Assembly: GCA_046727435.1 (NCBI GenBank)
Contig: JBKPCR010000317.1
Location: 1 to 19,863 of the forward strand
From: CAVPRW01 sp046727435 [NCBI: bacterium]
GTDB taxonomy: Bacteria; Tectomicrobia; Entotheonellia; J063
DNA: 19,863 nt
Direction: 5' to 3'
Shown: positions 7,681 through 14,214 of the stretch, piece by piece
Layout of the letters: each line of letters begins with the position of its first letter
Numbering within the stretch: position 1 is the first letter of the stretch
Translations under genes and position numbers: made by a program
The notes under the pieces: generated by a model
The model's database searches: none
What the model was told of the DNA's origin: nothing
Seen by the model: the letters and a program-made list of their open reading frames with translations, nothing else

Positions 7681-7993
7681 GGCGTAAGGCCGACCTACAG
7701 CAGGCTAAATCCTCGCCGCCCGAACGACTCCCCCCGATGTTGGGCCATGTGGCGCTGGATCGGCCAGTGATGGTGCCTCCCTCCCGTTGTTCGGAGCATT
7801 GAAGATGCCAGCGAGACGCTCTAAGTCATAATTTGGTCCCCCATACGCACTGTCCATCCCCTTTTTGCACTGCGTCGTGTTGCTACCGAAGAGCCAATGT
7901 CCCGTTGAGATCGCCGGGCCTCGACACCCCCCACCATCCCCCGCTCAAGTGCCTGCTCCCCGTCCATAATCTACATCCAGAGGAGGACTCTAA
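7681..7993. other. upstream region of the YadA-head-like gene, nothing recognised
   Basis: No coding pattern seen. The stretch ends with GAGGAGG at 7980-7986, a strong ribosome binding site 7 bases before ATG 7994. A promoter for that gene presumably lies here but I cannot place it. Confidence 0.4.
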
Positions 7994-8872
7994 ATGGACC
8001 ATCTAGGCGAACATCTTGAAGCCCTTGAACATCAGGTGCACACAATACAGCGGCGGCTTCGACTGTGGCGGAGTCTCACGTGTGGGGTGCTGGGGCTCTG
8101 CCTGCTCAGCTTCCTGCAGCCTTGGGGCCTCGATGCGCAGGGACAGGACGGCAGCTCGCGTGGGAGCCTGTGGCAACGTGTGAGCGCCCTCGAGCGCACC
8201 CTCACGTATGTCAGCAGCGTGACCGGCGAGGGGGGCCGGCCCGAGGTTGTGATCACCGGGGCCAACTTACGCATCGTCAATGGCTTGCGAGGAACAGCGA
8301 CCGCCAACGGGATGGGCAACCTGCTCCTAGGCTACAATGAGCCGCGCCACGATGGGGACAATGAGCGCACAGGCTCGCACAACCTGGTGGTGGGGTTGGG
8401 ACACAACTTCTCTAGCTTTGGGGGCCTAGTGGTCGGCCGCCACAACGCAATTCGCGGAGCGTTTGCCTCGGTGAGCGGCGGATTTGACAATACGGCCAGC
8501 GGCGAGAGCTCCTCAGTGAATGGAGGGATCTTTAACCGGGCTAGCGGCCCCAGTGCCTCGGTGAGCGGCGGATTTGACAATACGGCTAGCGGCAATGCGG
8601 CGGCGGTGAGTGGGGGGGATGGGAATACGGCCAACGGCCATACCGCGGCGGTGAGCGGGGGGCATGGGAACACGGCCAGCGGCCATACCGCGACGATCAG
8701 TGGGGGGGAAGCAAACACGGCTCGGGGCTTCTCCGCTTCCGTCAGCGGTGGGCAGAACCGGAGGGCGGAAAGGGATTTCGACTGGGCCACCGCCTCTGCT
8801 GCGGTGAGCAATGACGGGTATAGGGACCCGGCCAGCAGCCATACCATTTCATCGAGGAAACCGAGATGGTGA
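7994..8872 (+). CDS. membrane-anchored YadA-head-like repeat protein
   Basis: This 292-residue protein has a strong GAGGAGG site before ATG 7994. Residues 1-25 form a probable coiled coil (EHLEALEHQVHTIQRRL) and 26-48 a membrane anchor or uncleaved signal. Next come a short linker and the recurrent phrase VVITGANLRIVNGL. Two degenerate head repeats follow (HNLVVGLGHN, LVVGRHNAI), then seven 15-residue units of the type ASVSGGFDNTASG. These resemble left-handed beta-roll repeats of YadA-like trimeric adhesin heads. No trimeric beta-barrel anchor follows, so it is not a classical autotransporter. After the repeats (about residue 262) the sequence loses character. A +1/-2 shift near 8840 would instead give HFIEETEMVTIPGAVSGQ with stop at 8899-8901, so the annotated end is doubtful. 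Probably exposed in the periplasm or at the surface; exact role unknown. Confidence 0.7.
   Translation: MDHLGEHLEALEHQVHTIQRRLRLWRSLTCGVLGLCLLSFLQPWGLDAQGQDGSSRGSLWQRVSALERTLTYVSSVTGEGGRPEVVITGANLRIVNGLRGTATANGMGNLLLGYNEPRHDGDNERTGSHNLVVGLGHNFSSFGGLVVGRHNAIRGAFASVSGGFDNTASGESSSVNGGIFNRASGPSASVSGGFDNTASGNAAAVSGGDGNTANGHTAAVSGGHGNTASGHTATISGGEANTARGFSASVSGGQNRRAERDFDWATASAAVSNDGYRDPASSHTISSRKPRW
8465..8779 (+). repeat. seven tandem 45-bp coding repeats
   Basis: Units begin at 8465, 8510, 8555, 8600, 8645, 8690 and 8735. Each encodes about ASVSGG-x2-NTASG-x2. Units 1 and 3 share a 31-base identical block (8465-8495 and 8555-8585), showing recent duplication or gene conversion, whereas others differ mostly at the two variable residues. 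Confidence 0.85.
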
Positions 8873-8901
8873 CCATTCCCGGGGCGGTCAGTGGCCAGTA
8901 G

Positions 8902-9440
8902 AGGCCTGAGCAAGTCGCAGTCGGGGCCGCCAGGCTGGCGACGCTATTGAGGACTGGCTGTCACCCTTACGGGTCCCACGTCGGCATCCGCCCCGCGGCG
9001 GCTAACCTAGGTGTGTGCTCGACCTTCGGTCAGCAGGCACGTCGGGTTGTACGGGCAGGCCGTGGGCCGATGCCGAAGAGTGCGTCGTCAGGACATGTCC
9101 TGCCCAGGCACCTGCAGCACTCAGGCGACTCGAGCTCCTCTGCCTCGATACAAGGGATACCCCTGGCAGATTATCCAGCACCCCTCAGTACGGCTAAGTT
9201 TTTGCGGCCGATAGCACATGATAGCTCTGATTATTATCTTCTTTATGCTCGCATATCCTTTGCTGCTCGCTCACCATCTCTTCTATATGTTCGTATTTGT
9301 TGAAGGCCTGGGATGAGCCCACTCAAGATAGGATTAGCACGCAGAAGAGGGGGCTCAGACTCAGACCCTGCTACGCGAAGAGCCGCGGTCAGCATACCCG
9401 GAGCCGCTCTTGCGCGTGGTGAGCAGCCCGCCGCCGTGGC
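8902..9440. other. intergenic stretch between convergent genes
   Basis: No recognised gene. An AT-rich island at about 9195-9305 stands out from GC-rich flanks and contains a short hydrophobic frame (listed separately). The remainder shows no domain in six frames. It separates the YadA-head-like gene from the convergent module B. Confidence 0.45.
9218..9316 (+). CDS. possible 32-residue hydrophobic peptide
   Basis: ATG 9218 to TGA 9314-9316 encodes 32 residues with a core of MIALIIIFFMLAYPLLLA, enough for one membrane helix, followed by HHLFYMFVFVEGLG. There is no good ribosome site upstream. Small hydrophobic peptides of this size include type I toxins and small subunits of respiratory complexes. 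T-rich DNA gives such peptides by chance, so this is only a candidate. Confidence 0.2.
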   Translation: MIALIIIFFMLAYPLLLAHHLFYMFVFVEGLG

Positions 9441-10079
9441 TCATTCCAGCGCCGCGGCCTGCTTAGGAGAGATGTACCACAGGACCACGTGGTAGTGGGG
9501 GTCGGGTACCCCCGGATGCCCGTTGTTGTAATAGATATCAACATGGTCTACCTTCCCATGCGGCACGACTAAGCTGCTAAAGGCCTTGCCGGCTCTCAAG
9601 TCTTTGAGGGGAATCATATAAACAGTGCTCGCGAGATTGCCCTGCCGGTCATAAGCTAAGTATGGACCCACCGGCATGGTTTCAGGCTGCACGTAGAGCA
9701 TCCCGAGCCCGGAAAAAAATTCGGGCAGCTGGAAGAGCGAGGCCATCTTCTTGTATTCGTCACCCGGCGGGGCCTTCAGCCACCGCGCTGCTATGGCTTC
9801 GCCGCCCTCTGGCGGGCGCTCACTCGGTAGGAGGGCTCGCCGGGTGGCCTCATCCATGGCACCCGTCGCTGGTAATCCCCGGCTGGCCTGATAGCGCCGG
9901 AACGCCGCCCTCGTTTGTGGTCCGAGTACGCCGTCAATGGGGCCGGGATCAAACCCTACCGCTTTTAACTGCTCTTGTGCTTGCCCGATCCGCCAGTCGC
10001 CGAGCGCGGCGATGACGGCAGGCCACAGCACGAGACACAGCATTCCCATCACTAACCAGCAAGACTTCGATATCCTCAT
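9441..10079 (-). CDS. secreted peptidoglycan-binding / TTHB210-like protein, copy B
   Basis: This intact 212-residue protein starts at 10079, after GGGAGG 8 bases upstream and directly before the signal peptide (MRISKSCWLVMGMLCLVLW); upstream in-frame starts lack these. Residues about 27-82 are a peptidoglycan-binding type 1 domain (DWRIGQAQEQLKAVGFDPG, IDGVLGPQT, FRRYQASRGLPATG). After a linker comes a second domain at about 100-212 with MIPLKDLRAGKAF, KVDHVDIYYNNGHPG and VPDPHYHVVLWYISP. This resembles the TTHB210-like (DUF5602) group, whose function is unknown; the His-rich HPG...DPHYH region could bind metal. It lies downstream of peroxidase copy B, 468 bases away, and mirrors broken copy A. 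It is likely a wall-bound periplasmic partner. Confidence 0.8.
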   Translation of the reverse strand: MRISKSCWLVMGMLCLVLWPAVIAALGDWRIGQAQEQLKAVGFDPGPIDGVLGPQTRAAFRRYQASRGLPATGAMDEATRRALLPSERPPEGGEAIAARWLKAPPGDEYKKMASLFQLPEFFSGLGMLYVQPETMPVGPYLAYDRQGNLASTVYMIPLKDLRAGKAFSSLVVPHGKVDHVDIYYNNGHPGVPDPHYHVVLWYISPKQAAALE

Positions 10080-10547
10080 AGCGAACACCCTCCCATTAGC
10101 CATTGCTTGGTGAGATCGCCCAGTGCACTCCGGCAGGGGGGATGGGCATAGCCTGAGGTGGGAGAACGCGCCCTCGCTCACCTGTAGCCGGTGATCAGTC
10201 GGCTCGCGCCAAGTGTCCTGGCTGTAAGTAATCCCTAGTATGTCGTTGACCATGAAGCACGCTGAACCTAGCATGCCCGAACATGCTTGGGAGCGAGTGT
10301 AGCGGAGCAAGGGGGTTGAGTCAATAATCTTCTAGCTATAGGGCACAGGATGTTGTTCCCTTTCTGACTCCCTACGAAGTGGCGGCTTGATGGCGCGTCG
10401 CGAGGGGTCAAGTGCTACGGCCTCTCAGAAGAGGACCGCACGTGTCTCGCACTCTTCTACTAACCCGAATGAGTCGAACTTTGAGCTCGCTGGGTCAAGC
10501 CCTGTTTAGAATTTCCCCTGCGTAAGCGACAGAAAAGGGCGAGTCTT
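10080..10547. other. gap between the two module B genes
   Basis: No gene recognised. It contains an inverted repeat AGCATG-N6-CATGCT at 10270-10287, which may be an operator or chance. The gap is much longer than the 162 bases between the corresponding module A genes, so the two B genes may be transcribed separately. Confidence 0.4.
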
Positions 10548-11642
10548 CTAATATGGGAACTCTGGAGGGGTTACGGTCGGCAGCTCGCCAGTAAGGGCTT
10601 GGAGGAAAGCCAGCAGGTCATGCTTCTCTTGGGCTGTTAAACCCAGCGGTTGGATGAGCGGTGATTTTCCAGCGATAGCTCCCCCGCCCGCATCGTAGAA
10701 GTCGATGATCTCCTCCAGCGAGTGGAACACCCCATTATGCATGTAGGGCTCTCGCTGCACCACATTGCGCAAGGTCGGCGTCTTGAACGCTCCCTTGTCC
10801 TTCTCCTCCTTGGTCACGAGGTACCGGCCTAAGTCCTCTCTGACCGACTGGTACTCCGGCACGTTCATCCGTTTGGCGTCGAAGCGGATGGCCACCTGCA
10901 CGATGGGGTCAGAGAGCAACGGGGCGGCCGGAACGGCTAGATTGTGGAATTGGCTGTCGGTGAAGTTTGGTCCATTATGGCAGAGGATACAGCGCGCTTT
11001 TCCCTTGAAGAGTTCCATCCCTCGAAGCTTATCCTCAGACATCGCCTGCCACTCCCCCGTCATATAGCGGTCGAAGGGCGCATTGCGGGTGACCAGGGTC
11101 CGCTCGAACGCGGCCAAGGCTTTGCCCAGGGCCTCTGGGGTCACTGATGTGCCGAACACTTGCTGGAACCGTTCCTCGTATGCGGGGACGGCTTTCAGCT
11201 TTTCGATGAGCAGATCCAAGTTCTGGTTCATGTGCAGGGGATTCTGGATCGGTCCCAAGGCCTGCTTTTCAAGTGCTCCCGCGCGCCCGTCCCAGATAAG
11301 CGCCTTATTATAGGCGACATTAATGAGCGTCTGGGAGTTCCTCCGCTCCATGTGGGTTGGATAGGCCGGCGACAATGGACTATTAGTGGTCCACCCTTGG
11401 TCTGGGAGATGGCAGCTCGCGCAAGCAAGGCTTCCATCCCCCGAGAGACGGGGATCAAAAAAGAGCCGCTTTCCCAGCTCGACCTTCTCCGGCGTCATGG
11501 GATTGTCCTCAGGGATAGGCAGGGGAGGGAGTGGACCGATCCCAGCCAGACCCGCTGCATGACCCCACCCTGGTCCCGGTAGATTCAGTAGGATGGGCAA
11601 CACCACGGACCAAAGTGCTACTACCCATATCGCGTGGCCCAT
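10548..11642 (-). CDS. dihaem cytochrome c peroxidase (CCP/MauG family), copy B
   Basis: This 364-residue protein starts at 11642 (MGHAIWVVALWSVV), preceded by GGGGGA about 8 bases upstream, which gives a proper signal segment. The longer in-frame start at 11714 would add 24 charged residues before it. Haem motifs are C74-A-S-C77-H78 and C218-I-L-C221-H222, with WDGRA at 117-121 and YMHNG near 300-304. The alignment with copy A has no indel through the enzyme core, and all visible catalytic and haem residues are kept. Differences concentrate in the signal peptide and surface positions, a pattern of purifying selection on both copies. It is probably periplasmic and takes electrons from soluble cytochrome c. 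Confidence 0.92.
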   Translation of the reverse strand: MGHAIWVVALWSVVLPILLNLPGPGWGHAAGLAGIGPLPPLPIPEDNPMTPEKVELGKRLFFDPRLSGDGSLACASCHLPDQGWTTNSPLSPAYPTHMERRNSQTLINVAYNKALIWDGRAGALEKQALGPIQNPLHMNQNLDLLIEKLKAVPAYEERFQQVFGTSVTPEALGKALAAFERTLVTRNAPFDRYMTGEWQAMSEDKLRGMELFKGKARCILCHNGPNFTDSQFHNLAVPAAPLLSDPIVQVAIRFDAKRMNVPEYQSVREDLGRYLVTKEEKDKGAFKTPTLRNVVQREPYMHNGVFHSLEEIIDFYDAGGGAIAGKSPLIQPLGLTAQEKHDLLAFLQALTGELPTVTPPEFPY

Positions 11643-11753
11643 GTCTCTATGTCCCCCATCGGCAAGAGCCGAGTTTTTCTCCCTACACTTGACCATGATT
11701 GGCTCTAGTAACATCCTGCAGCATATTGGGTATCCATGCTCTAGCCGTTGGCT

Positions 11754-11903
11754 CTATCGGTGTGGGACCTGGATGAATTCGGCCTTCAGTTCATGCAGGT
11801 CATCGTCATCGAGGTTAAATCGGCGCTTAAGCACCCGATAGGCCACCCCCCCCTCGTGCTGGAGGAGGTCGAGGACTTGGGCCAAGATCTCATTAGACGT
11901 CAT
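11754..11903 (-). pseudogene. N-terminal stub of an adenylate/guanylate cyclase-type protein
   Basis: ATG at 11903, with GGAGG 7 bases upstream, encodes 49 residues: MTSNEILAQVLDLLQHEG, VAYRVLKRRFNLDDDDL, HELKAEFIQ. This is the helix-turn-helix-like N-terminal segment that opens many large class III cyclase/AAA-ATPase regulators (usually VLDLLQREGRVSYRALKRRF). The relatives go on for hundreds of residues; here a TAG follows at 11754-11756 and no cyclase or ATPase sequence is found beyond it. It is a truncated remnant, possibly still translated because start and ribosome site are intact. Confidence 0.6.
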
Positions 11904-12229
11904 ATGCAGACCTCCATCAGGCAACAGCCGCTGTCACTGTAGAGATGCAGGAGACAGGGTGAATCGGGAGATGTCCCTCTTGCGAGGAGGGGTTAGGCGT
12001 GGGTCAGGTGTTGGAGCCTCATTAGAGCCTGGGTGCGAGGCGACAGACCAGACATGCTGGTGAAACCGATACAGGTTTGATCCATCGGCAGGCTCCCTCA
12101 TGTCTGCCAGCCTCAAGCATCGAGGGGATAAATCCCTAAAGAATAAAAGGATAGCAGTTAGGCGCAAATGTAGAGCCACGGGGCAGGCTTGTCAACAGGA
12201 ATATTGCATCCTAGGCCTGCATCCGCCAG
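11904..12229. other. intergenic debris, nothing recognised
   Basis: No frame looks like a known protein on either strand. It lies between the cyclase stub and the end of the CHAT pseudogene, both of which are broken, so it may be degraded coding DNA. Confidence 0.4.
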
Positions 12230-12998
12230 TCATTTTCCCCTGTAGCGCGTCAGCTCCCAGGGAATGCGCGTCAGCTCCAACGCTTCCCGGCGACGCTCAG
12301 CCGGGAGCTCCACGAACAGGGTGCCGAGACGCTGGCGGCTGTCCCGGACCCATCAGCAGTCCATGACCCTGTCCTTCCGCCTCCACCCCCTGCTGAAACA
12401 CGGCTTGCCATAAGGCGGCCAGCTCACAATCGCCAGCTGCAGGGCGGCTGGGAGCGACCGGCGCTGCTCAAAGAGCGCCCGGTAGAAGCGGCCGGCGAAC
12501 TCGATGGCGAAGGCGTCCCCGACCGGGTAGCGCATGGCCAGCACCGCGCAGTCCAGGCCCTCCGCCAGGTTCCTGGCGAGGGCCGGCAGAGGCTCGGCCG
12601 AGGTCGCGGCCGCTACTTCGTCCGGCGCAGACTCGCTTCTCCGGTGGGGCTTTTCGAGCTTAAGCCAGCGCAGGGTCTCCTGCACGGTAGGGGCCGCCGA
12701 CTCAGCTGAAGACGGCGAGCATGCGCAAGGCTGCGCTGATTGGATGCTTGCGGCCCGGCGGGCGGGGAATGCCGACCTCGAAGACCAGGCTCACCTCCTG
12801 GAGCGCCAGAGGGCGGTCCTGGACATGGCCGAGTTCGAAAGGGCGGTAGGCCAGACCAGCCATCGCCGCGGCGAGGCGGACGTGTACCGTCACTAGCGCA
12901 GCCGCGACCAGCTTCTCGCCCATCGGCCCCCAGATCTGCGTCCCGATCCAACGGCCCACCTCCGCCACGAGCTCCGCGCACGCTGTGGTAATAAGGGC
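12230..12998 (-). pseudogene. CHAT-domain (caspase-like) protein, internally deleted
   Basis: Reading leftwards from about 12998, the first segment is AELVAEVGRWIGTQIWGPMG, then AGLAYRPFELGHVQDRPLAL and SLVFEV, ending LRMLAVFS at about 12705. This is typical of the N-terminal half of CHAT proteins. Right after, in another frame, comes AESAAPTVQETLRWLKLEKP and later DCAVLAMRYPVGDAFAIEF, the C-terminal CHAT block that normally follows the catalytic SACES. The few hundred residues between them, including the SGHG histidine region, are missing and the catalytic Cys is gone. The frame stops at 12353-12355 but goes on protein-like (LGTLFVELPAERRREALELT) to TGA 12230-12232. CHAT domains are clan CD peptidase relatives used in signalling and defence; this one must be inactive. 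Confidence 0.75.
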
Positions 12999-13958
12999 GT
13001 ATGATCGACGTTGCCATTACTGAATTACTCGACGATAGCGCTTCTCTGATGTGGCTCGAGCGGCACCGCCACCCAGACGGCCTGCACTGCCCTCGCTGCA
13101 GAAGCACGCGGCGACGCTTGTTCCGTGCGCAGGGCGACTTTCCAGCCTACCGTTGTCAGGCCTGCGACGGCTACGATACGCTGCTGACGGGGACGGTCTT
13201 CGCCAAGACGCAGCAACGACCGGCTACACTGGTACTGCTGCTGCGTGGTGTGGCCAAAGGCGAGCCGACGGCTCGCCTGGCCCGCGAGCTGGGACTATCG
13301 CGCAAGCAGCTCCATACCCTGCGGCAGCGCATCCAGAGCCCGGTGAACGCGACGGTCCCCACCCACATCATGAGGGGCACCGCCTTTGAGGCTGATGAGT
13401 TGTACCAGAACGCGGGGGAAAAAAAGCACACCGCATCGCGACCCCACCGATCCAGCCCGCCGGCGCGCCAATAAGCGCAAAGGGCACGGCACCTATGCCA
13501 ACGATCGGTCTCTCATCATCAGCATCATCTCGCGCGACACGGGCGAGCAGCGCTGGTGGGTCTGTGACCACGCGAATCGGCAGACCTGCCACGCCCTCAT
13601 TGCCGACAACGTGCCTCCAGGCAGCACCCTACTTTATACCGACGAATGGCAGAGTTATCGCGGCAGCCATGCGTGCCATGCCACTGTTTCCCATGGTGGG
13701 CGCGAATGGGCGCGGGATGATCATGGTGATGGCCAGCGCGGGGTCCATTGCAATTCCTGCGAGGGAGCAGGGGCCGCGCTTCGTACTTACCTACGCGCCT
13801 TTCGAGGTGTTCATAAGCAGTATCTGCATCTCTACGTGGCGACGTATGAAGCCATGGCTAATGCAAAGCGGCTCACCCCAGCACTGATCCAACGGATGTG
13901 CGTCGGTAACATGGCCATGCACATTGGCTACACATGAGCGGGGCTTTTATACTGTAGG
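12981..13958 (+). mobile_element. IS1595-type insertion sequence (ends tentative)
   Basis: The element is built around the transposase at 13001-13937. An imperfect inverted repeat (left CTGTGGTAATAAGGGCG, right end read inwards CTACAGTATAAAAGCCCCG) marks the possible ends. ACGCT occurs just outside both ends (12980-12984 and 13961-13965) but is shorter than the 8-base duplication usual for this family. The left flank is the CHAT pseudogene and the right flank an IS6-family fragment. Confidence 0.45.
13001..13937 (+). pseudogene. IS1595-family transposase, split by an A7 frameshift
   Basis: The N-terminal part (13001-13474 frame) has a zinc ribbon with two CXXC pairs (CPRC near 13090, CQAC near 13157) and a helix-turn-helix (LARELGLSRKQLHTLRQRI). 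The catalytic ISXO2-like domain begins at FEADELYQ. In the A7 run 13419-13425 the frame changes by +1. The second frame gives HRDPTDPARRRANKRKGHGT, DDE-type motif LLYTDEWQSYRG, and VHCNSCEGAGAALR with LRAFRGVHKQYLHLYVATYE, ending at 13935-13937. Six As instead of seven would restore one frame of about 311 codons. The sequence is otherwise undamaged, so the insertion is recent, a sequencing error, or compensated by polymerase slippage. Confidence 0.82.
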
Positions 13959-13982
13959 TAACGCTTGGGTGGGGCCCGCGGC

Positions 13983-14108
13983 AATCACGCCGCACTCGGC
14001 CATCAGCTCTTCAACGTCGCGGTCACTGAAGCAGAAGCGGACATAGGGCTACACACCATGGCCCATCATCTCCGCAGGAAACTGAGAGCGCTTAGACGGG
14101 ATAGGCAT
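13983..14108 (-). pseudogene. IS6-family transposase, N-terminal fragment
   Basis: From ATG 14108 the frame reads MPIPSKRSQFPAEMMGHGV, a TAG at 14049-14051 where the family has Trp, then PYVRFCFSDRDVEELMAECG and VI. This matches the opening of IS6/IS240 transposases (HGVWLYVRFCLSYRDVEELMAERG). Similarity ends at about 13983, next to the right end of the IS1595-type element, so the rest of the gene is gone. A TGG to TAG change explains the stop. Confidence 0.72.
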
Positions 14109-14214
14109 GGATGGTAGGTTCATGCGGCGAGTATGTCACACGAGACGGAAGCAGGGAAGAGAGCAACTTCATTGGACAATTCTACGATCGTTGACACACC
14201 CTCCCCCGCCAACC

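Noticed and set aside
8465-8779. Regular 45-bp repeats as a CRISPR array
   Set aside because: The repeats are contiguous, in frame and coding, with no unique spacers.
8332-8913. Long minus-strand frames opposite the YadA-head-like gene
   Set aside because: They are shadows of the GC-rich 45-bp repeats and give only low-complexity Pro/Leu/Ala protein.
10270-10287. AGCATG-N6-CATGCT as an SOS (LexA) box
   Set aside because: It does not fit the usual LexA motifs and lies between envelope genes with no SOS function.
13420-13426. A-AAA-AAG slippery heptamer suggesting programmed -1 frameshifting in the transposase
   Set aside because: The -1 frame does not encode the catalytic domain; the real continuation lies in the +1 frame, so ribosomal -1 slippage would not help.
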